From NCBI GenBank assembly GCA_021158895.1, contig JAGGSW010000177.1, forward strand, positions 1 through 8,551: a stretch of 8,551 nucleotides of DNA, written 5' to 3'. How positions within the stretch are numbered: the stretch's first letter is position 1; each line of letters starts with the position of its first letter. The notes beneath the pieces were generated by a model that saw only the letters and a list, made by a program, of their open reading frames with translations, did no database searches and was not told where the DNA came from. The translations under genes were made by a program, and so were the position numbers. Below, piece by piece: positions 5,801 to 8,551 of the stretch. The DNA comes from Candidatus Odinarchaeota archaeon. Lineage in GTDB: Archaea; Asgardarchaeota; Baldrarchaeia; Baldrarchaeales; DXJG01.

Positions 5801-7012
5801 ATGGTGATCACGGTGAGCGTTGAGAAATATCTTTCTCTTCTACCTCTTTCATTTGAAGCGCTTAGGGAACGTAAGTTGCGTTCTATTTTAACTATTCTTA
5901 TGGTGCTTGTTGGTAGTGGTCTTCTTGTTGCAGTTGATGGAATTAGCACGGGAACATTAGCTTATATTGACCAGCAATTTTCAAATTTGGGCGCAAATTT
6001 AGTGATTATGACTCCTCGAGGAACAGATTTTGAAATCGATGATAACATCGTTAAGGAAGTTTCTTATATTGAAGGTGTAACTGACGTTATTCCGTTTATA
6101 CAATCAATGGTTCGTATAGAGTCTAGAGGGGAAAGTCAATCAGTAGTTGTATTAGGGGTGGATCATTCTAAGCTTCATTTAATATTTCCGACTCTTGAAT
6201 TAGAGGAAGGGAGTCTTGTATCTTACACGGACAGCTTGGGAATTGTATTAGGAAACATAGTTGCTCACGGCTCAGGTGGAGAAACTTTTGCAACTGTTGG
6301 CCAAACAGTGAAATTAAAATATAGTGCTACTGTTGAAGGAAAACAAGTTGTATTTGAGAAAAGTTTCATTGTTCGAGGAGTGTTAAAATATATAGGTAGT
6401 GGTTTAATACCTGTAGACCAGATGGTTTTCATTTCACTGCAAGCAGCTAACTCTTTTTTCAATCGACACAACAAGTATGACGGATTATATATAATAACGT
6501 CTGATCCATCTTTGAATGAAGAAATCATGGATAAGCTAAAAGATATGTACGATGTAAATGTTCTTTCGCCACAAACCATTGTTGAAGTAATTAATCAGGT
6601 TAGTGATGCTATTTCTTTCTTCGTAGGTAACATAGCTACTGTTTCGCTTCTTGTTGCTTCAATTGGGATTATTACAACTCTTTGGACCTCTGTTCTTGAA
6701 AGAATAAGGGAAATAGGTGTACTTAAATCTATAGGGTTTAAGGAGAAGGATATTCTTGTTCTTTTCTTAAATGAAGCTGCTATAATAGGTATAATTGGAG
6801 GAACGTTAGGTTTAGTTTTCGGAGTAGTACTTGCTCGCATTCTTATGTTAGTTATATCACCTGAATATGCATCTATTATAAAACCCATTTTTACGGTTGA
6901 AAGTTTTGCCTCAACATGGGTTCTCAGCGTAGGTTTAAGCATAATTGCCGGGCTTTACCCTGCTTGGAGAGCATCAAAACTAGACCCAGTAGCAGCGTTG
7001 AGACACGAATAA
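5801..7012 (+). CDS. FtsX/MacB-type ABC transporter permease
   Basis: This 403-residue permease has the standard MacB/LolC architecture. TM1 (about 29-48) is followed by a large extracellular domain (about 49-268, MacB_PCD type), then TM2 (about 271-296), a cytoplasmic coupling segment (ERIREIGVLKSIGF, 300-313), TM3 (about 322-351), TM4 (about 370-388) and the family's end signature YPAWRASKLDPVAALRHE. Proteins of this family do not form a simple channel; ATP-driven movement of the outer domain acts on substrates or proteins outside the membrane (mechanotransmission). Its partners should be the ATPase at 3507-4196 and the anchored Ig-like protein just upstream. The start is uncertain by a few codons: ATG 5801 has a poor ribosome binding site, whereas GGTGAT (5803-5808) lies 4 nt before an in-frame GTG at 5813. 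The protein has no cysteine. Confidence 0.95.
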   Translation: MVITVSVEKYLSLLPLSFEALRERKLRSILTILMVLVGSGLLVAVDGISTGTLAYIDQQFSNLGANLVIMTPRGTDFEIDDNIVKEVSYIEGVTDVIPFIQSMVRIESRGESQSVVVLGVDHSKLHLIFPTLELEEGSLVSYTDSLGIVLGNIVAHGSGGETFATVGQTVKLKYSATVEGKQVVFEKSFIVRGVLKYIGSGLIPVDQMVFISLQAANSFFNRHNKYDGLYIITSDPSLNEEIMDKLKDMYDVNVLSPQTIVEVINQVSDAISFFVGNIATVSLLVASIGIITTLWTSVLERIREIGVLKSIGFKEKDILVLFLNEAAIIGIIGGTLGLVFGVVLARILMLVISPEYASIIKPIFTVESFASTWVLSVGLSIIAGLYPAWRASKLDPVAALRHE

Positions 7013-7091
7013 AATATAGAAACAAAGGCTTCGTCACAAATGCATAAATTATCTTTAACACATCTGGCCAAGGATTCAAGGTTACAATTAG

Positions 7092-7099
7092 CATAAATT
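7092..7099 (+). promoter_or_regulatory. Weak TATA-like candidate for the acyl-CoA synthetase gene
   Basis: CATAAATT within an AT-rich stretch (7090-7105). Transcription would begin near 7120-7124, giving a leader of about 20-35 nt. The match to the consensus is imperfect, but a promoter is expected somewhere in this 129-bp gap between the permease gene and the following gene. No clear terminator for the transporter operon is visible here beyond short T-runs. Confidence 0.35.
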
Positions 7100-7109
7100 T
7101 TTATCAACA

Positions 7110-7132
7110 CTTTACGATAACATCTAGTAAAG
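7110..7132. repeat. Inverted repeat CTTTAC-N11-GTAAAG upstream of the acyl-CoA synthetase gene
   Basis: Two 6-bp arms with an 11-nt spacer (centres 17 bp apart) lie between the candidate TATA box and the start codon region. It has the shape of an operator but could be chance in AT-rich DNA. It is unrelated in sequence to the TGTGCAT palindromes. Confidence 0.3.
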
Positions 7133-7141
7133 AACATGTGA

Positions 7142-7384
7142 ATGGGTTTGAACAGAATGAGGGGAGAAGAAAAAATAGTTAATCTTGAGAAGGTGTTTAA
7201 CCCTAGGTCTGTTGCTATAATAGGTGTTTCCAGCGATCCTAGGAAACTGGGTTATCAATGTCTTAAAGCACTGCTAATGGACGGTTATCAAGGAAAAATT
7301 TACCCAATTCATCCAAAATTGAAAGAGTTAATGAGGGTAAAAGTTTACAATAGCTTAGATGAGATAAAAATTCTGTGGATTTAG
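7142..7384 (+). CDS. Fragment 1: CoA-binding domain of the ADP-forming acyl-CoA synthetase
   Basis: This is the 80-residue N-terminal part, with the Rossmann CoA-binding motif (SVAIIGVSSDPRKLG) and the family segment GYQGKIYPIHPK. It reads off frame after DEIK and stops at 7382-7384. Adding one A to the A-run at 7366-7370 gives DEIKNSVDLAIIAVS, which joins smoothly to fragment 2. The initiation codon may be ATG 7157 instead, since family members usually begin a few residues before the LEKVFNPRSVA segment. Confidence 0.7.
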   Translation: MGLNRMRGEEKIVNLEKVFNPRSVAIIGVSSDPRKLGYQCLKALLMDGYQGKIYPIHPKLKELMRVKVYNSLDEIKILWI

Positions 7385-8079
7385 CCATTATAGCTGTTTC
7401 CGCCCCCAAAGTTCCAGACATATTAAAGAAATGTGCAAAGAAGAATATAAAGGCTGTAATCATAATTTCTTCTGGTTTTAAAGAAATTGGTGAATACGGA
7501 GAAACGCTTGAAAAACAGTTAAAGGAAATTGCCGATAAGTACGGTGTTTGTGTTGTTAGACCGAATTGCCTTGGAGCAGCAAATATAAGGATAGGTTTGA
7601 ACGCAACGTTTTTCCCCAGCTTTGTAAAAGCTAAGCCAGGGAACATTTCTTTGATTAGTCAAAGTGGAGGCATAACTGGAACTCTTCTGTACCATGCTGT
7701 TGATTTAGGTGCTGGAATTGCAAAATTTGTAAGTATAGGGAATAGATGTAACATGGATTTTGCAGATTACATTCAATATTTTTACAAGGATCCTGAAACA
7801 AAGGTAATTGGGATATTTTTGGAAGGAACCGAAGATGCTAGAAGAATGTATGAAGTTGCAAAGCAGGTTACTAAGGTTAAACCTATACTCGTGTATAAGG
7901 CAGGTAAAACGGAAACCGGTGTTAAAGGTGTTAAAAGCCACACTGGGTCTTTAGCTGGGAAAATTGAACTATATAGTGCGGCTTTTAGACAAGCAGGCAT
8001 TATAGAGGTTCAAAGCATAAGAGAATTAATAGAAGCTGCAAAAGCTCTATCCGTAGCCAAATATCCTCCAAAAAGGTAA
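7375..8079 (+). CDS. Fragment 2: central part of the ADP-forming acyl-CoA synthetase with the active-site histidine
   Basis: This stretch begins at GTG (VDLAIIAVS), which is a codon inside the original gene and not a natural start. It carries RPNCLG, SQSGGITG, GNRCNMDF, the lysine-rich KPILVYKAGKTETG segment and SHTGSLAGK with the catalytic His. It goes off frame at PPKR because of one extra A in the run 8070-8074; removing it gives PPKGKRIAIIT, which fits the family. Confidence 0.75.
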   Translation: MDLAIIAVSAPKVPDILKKCAKKNIKAVIIISSGFKEIGEYGETLEKQLKEIADKYGVCVVRPNCLGAANIRIGLNATFFPSFVKAKPGNISLISQSGGITGTLLYHAVDLGAGIAKFVSIGNRCNMDFADYIQYFYKDPETKVIGIFLEGTEDARRMYEVAKQVTKVKPILVYKAGKTETGVKGVKSHTGSLAGKIELYSAAFRQAGIIEVQSIRELIEAAKALSVAKYPPKR

Positions 8080-8551
8080 ACGCATAGCAATAATAACTCA
8101 TACGGCTGGACCCAGCACAGTTGCAACAGACATATTGGAAACACGTGGATGTAAATTGGCAAAACTGTCGAAAGAAACAGTAAAAGGAATACAAGTCTTT
8201 TACCATTTCCCATACCGATAACGAATCCTGTGGATATTTTAGGATTTGGATACGCTATACCCGAACTTTACGGTGAAACTGTGAGGAAAGTCTTGATGGA
8301 TGATAGTGTTGATCTTCTTTTGGCTATTTATTTACCTTCTTTTCAGCCTGAGATAAGAGTTCCTGCGCAAGAGATGATAGAAGCTGTTAAAGAATATAAA
8401 AAACAAATAGTGGTGGTCTTAAACTCTCCGTTAATAAAAAAGCCGAAGGAAGTTTTTGAATTGGAAAATGCCGGTATACCTGTTTTCTTTGACCCGGAGA
8501 GCGGTGCAAGAGCCTCTGCAACTCTCGTGTACTATTATACGAAAATAAGGT
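8075..8551 (+). CDS. Fragments 3 and 4: C-terminal part of the alpha region, in two frames, continuing past the edge
   Basis: From 8075 one frame gives GKRIAIITHTAGPSTVATD through KETVKGIQ, then runs into a stop at 8219-8221. From 8197 the next frame gives LLPFPIPITNPVDILGFGY and stays open to the end of the window (GIPVFFDPESGARASATL). The two pieces join if one base is added near the T-run 8198-8201. NPVDILG and the GIPVF...PE segment are family landmarks of the third alpha-subunit domain. Neither piece has its own credible start codon. Confidence 0.7.

Larger units (their letters stand above)
7142..8551 (+). pseudogene. ADP-forming acetate-CoA ligase family gene, broken by three frameshifts and cut by the window edge
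   Basis: Read across three one-base frame changes, this is one gene for an ADP-forming acyl-CoA synthetase (acetate-CoA ligase family), an archaeal cytosolic enzyme that makes ATP from acyl-CoA, ADP and phosphate or runs in reverse. The order is a CoA-binding Rossmann domain (FNPRSVAIIGVSSDPRKLGYQ), a succinyl-CoA-ligase-like domain with SQSGGITG and SIGNRCNMDFADY, and the SHTGSLAG loop whose His (codon 7939-7941) should be phosphorylated. Then come TNPVDILGFG and the start of the last alpha-subunit domain. Breaks: one base missing in AAAAA (7366-7370), one extra in AAAAA (8070-8074), one missing near TTTT (8198-8201). Everything else matches the family, so these are either assembly or read errors or a very recent pseudogene. 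Start is ATG 7142 or 7157. Whether an ATP-grasp beta domain is fused downstream lies beyond the edge. Substrate is unknown. Confidence 0.85.

Noticed and set aside
6595..6942. 115-codon minus-strand open frame inside the permease gene
   Set aside because: Antisense shadow of the transmembrane part of a clearly real FtsX-type permease.
7360..7384. Programmed -1 frameshift in the acyl-CoA synthetase gene
   Set aside because: The site reads ATA-AAA-ATT and is not a classical X-XXY-YYZ slippery heptamer. Two more breaks of different sign follow, and recoding three times in one gene is far less likely than indels.
7263..7646. 127-codon minus-strand open frame crossing the first frameshift of the acyl-CoA synthetase gene
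   Set aside because: Both sense fragments here carry strong family motifs, while the antisense frame has none.

Overview
The window is archaeal, most likely from a member of the TACK-type lineages (for example Bathyarchaeia or relatives), though the phylum is inferred and not proven. The evidence is a Cdc48/VAT ATPase with an aromatic D1 pore loop, TTTATATA-type TATA boxes, GGTGA-type ribosome binding sites, GTG and TTG starts, moderately low GC, and an ADP-forming acyl-CoA synthetase. I see no RNA genes, CRISPR arrays, insertion sequences or phage genes.

Layout. Positions 52-2181 (+) encode a complete two-AAA-domain Cdc48 unfoldase. Directly abutting it tail-to-tail, 2882 down to 2182 (-) encodes a regulator with an N-terminal winged helix and a cysteine-rich V4R-like C-terminal domain. 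An intergenic region of about 200 bp follows (2884-3085). It holds two back-to-back TATA boxes and two copies of the palindrome TGTGCATNNATGCACA whose centres are 41 bp apart. To the right is a four-gene operon (3086-7012, +): a small four-helix membrane protein, a LolD/MacB-type ABC ATPase, a secreted and membrane-anchored multi-Ig/PKD protein, and an FtsX/MacB-type permease. After a 129-bp gap with a weak promoter candidate and an inverted repeat comes an ADP-forming acetate-CoA ligase family gene. It runs off the right edge and is broken by three one-base frameshifts, each at a short homopolymer.

How it may work together. The regulator is transcribed divergently from the transporter operon, and the two palindromes sit exactly where they could repress both promoters. 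The simplest model is an autoregulated, thiol- or ligand-sensing repressor controlling a MacB-like complex at the archaeal cell surface, in which the anchored Ig-like protein takes the place of an adaptor. This regulator-operator-exporter unit is the most interesting part of the window. The substrate and the signal cannot be read from the sequence.

The cdc48 and acyl-CoA synthetase genes look like independent housekeeping or metabolic neighbours.
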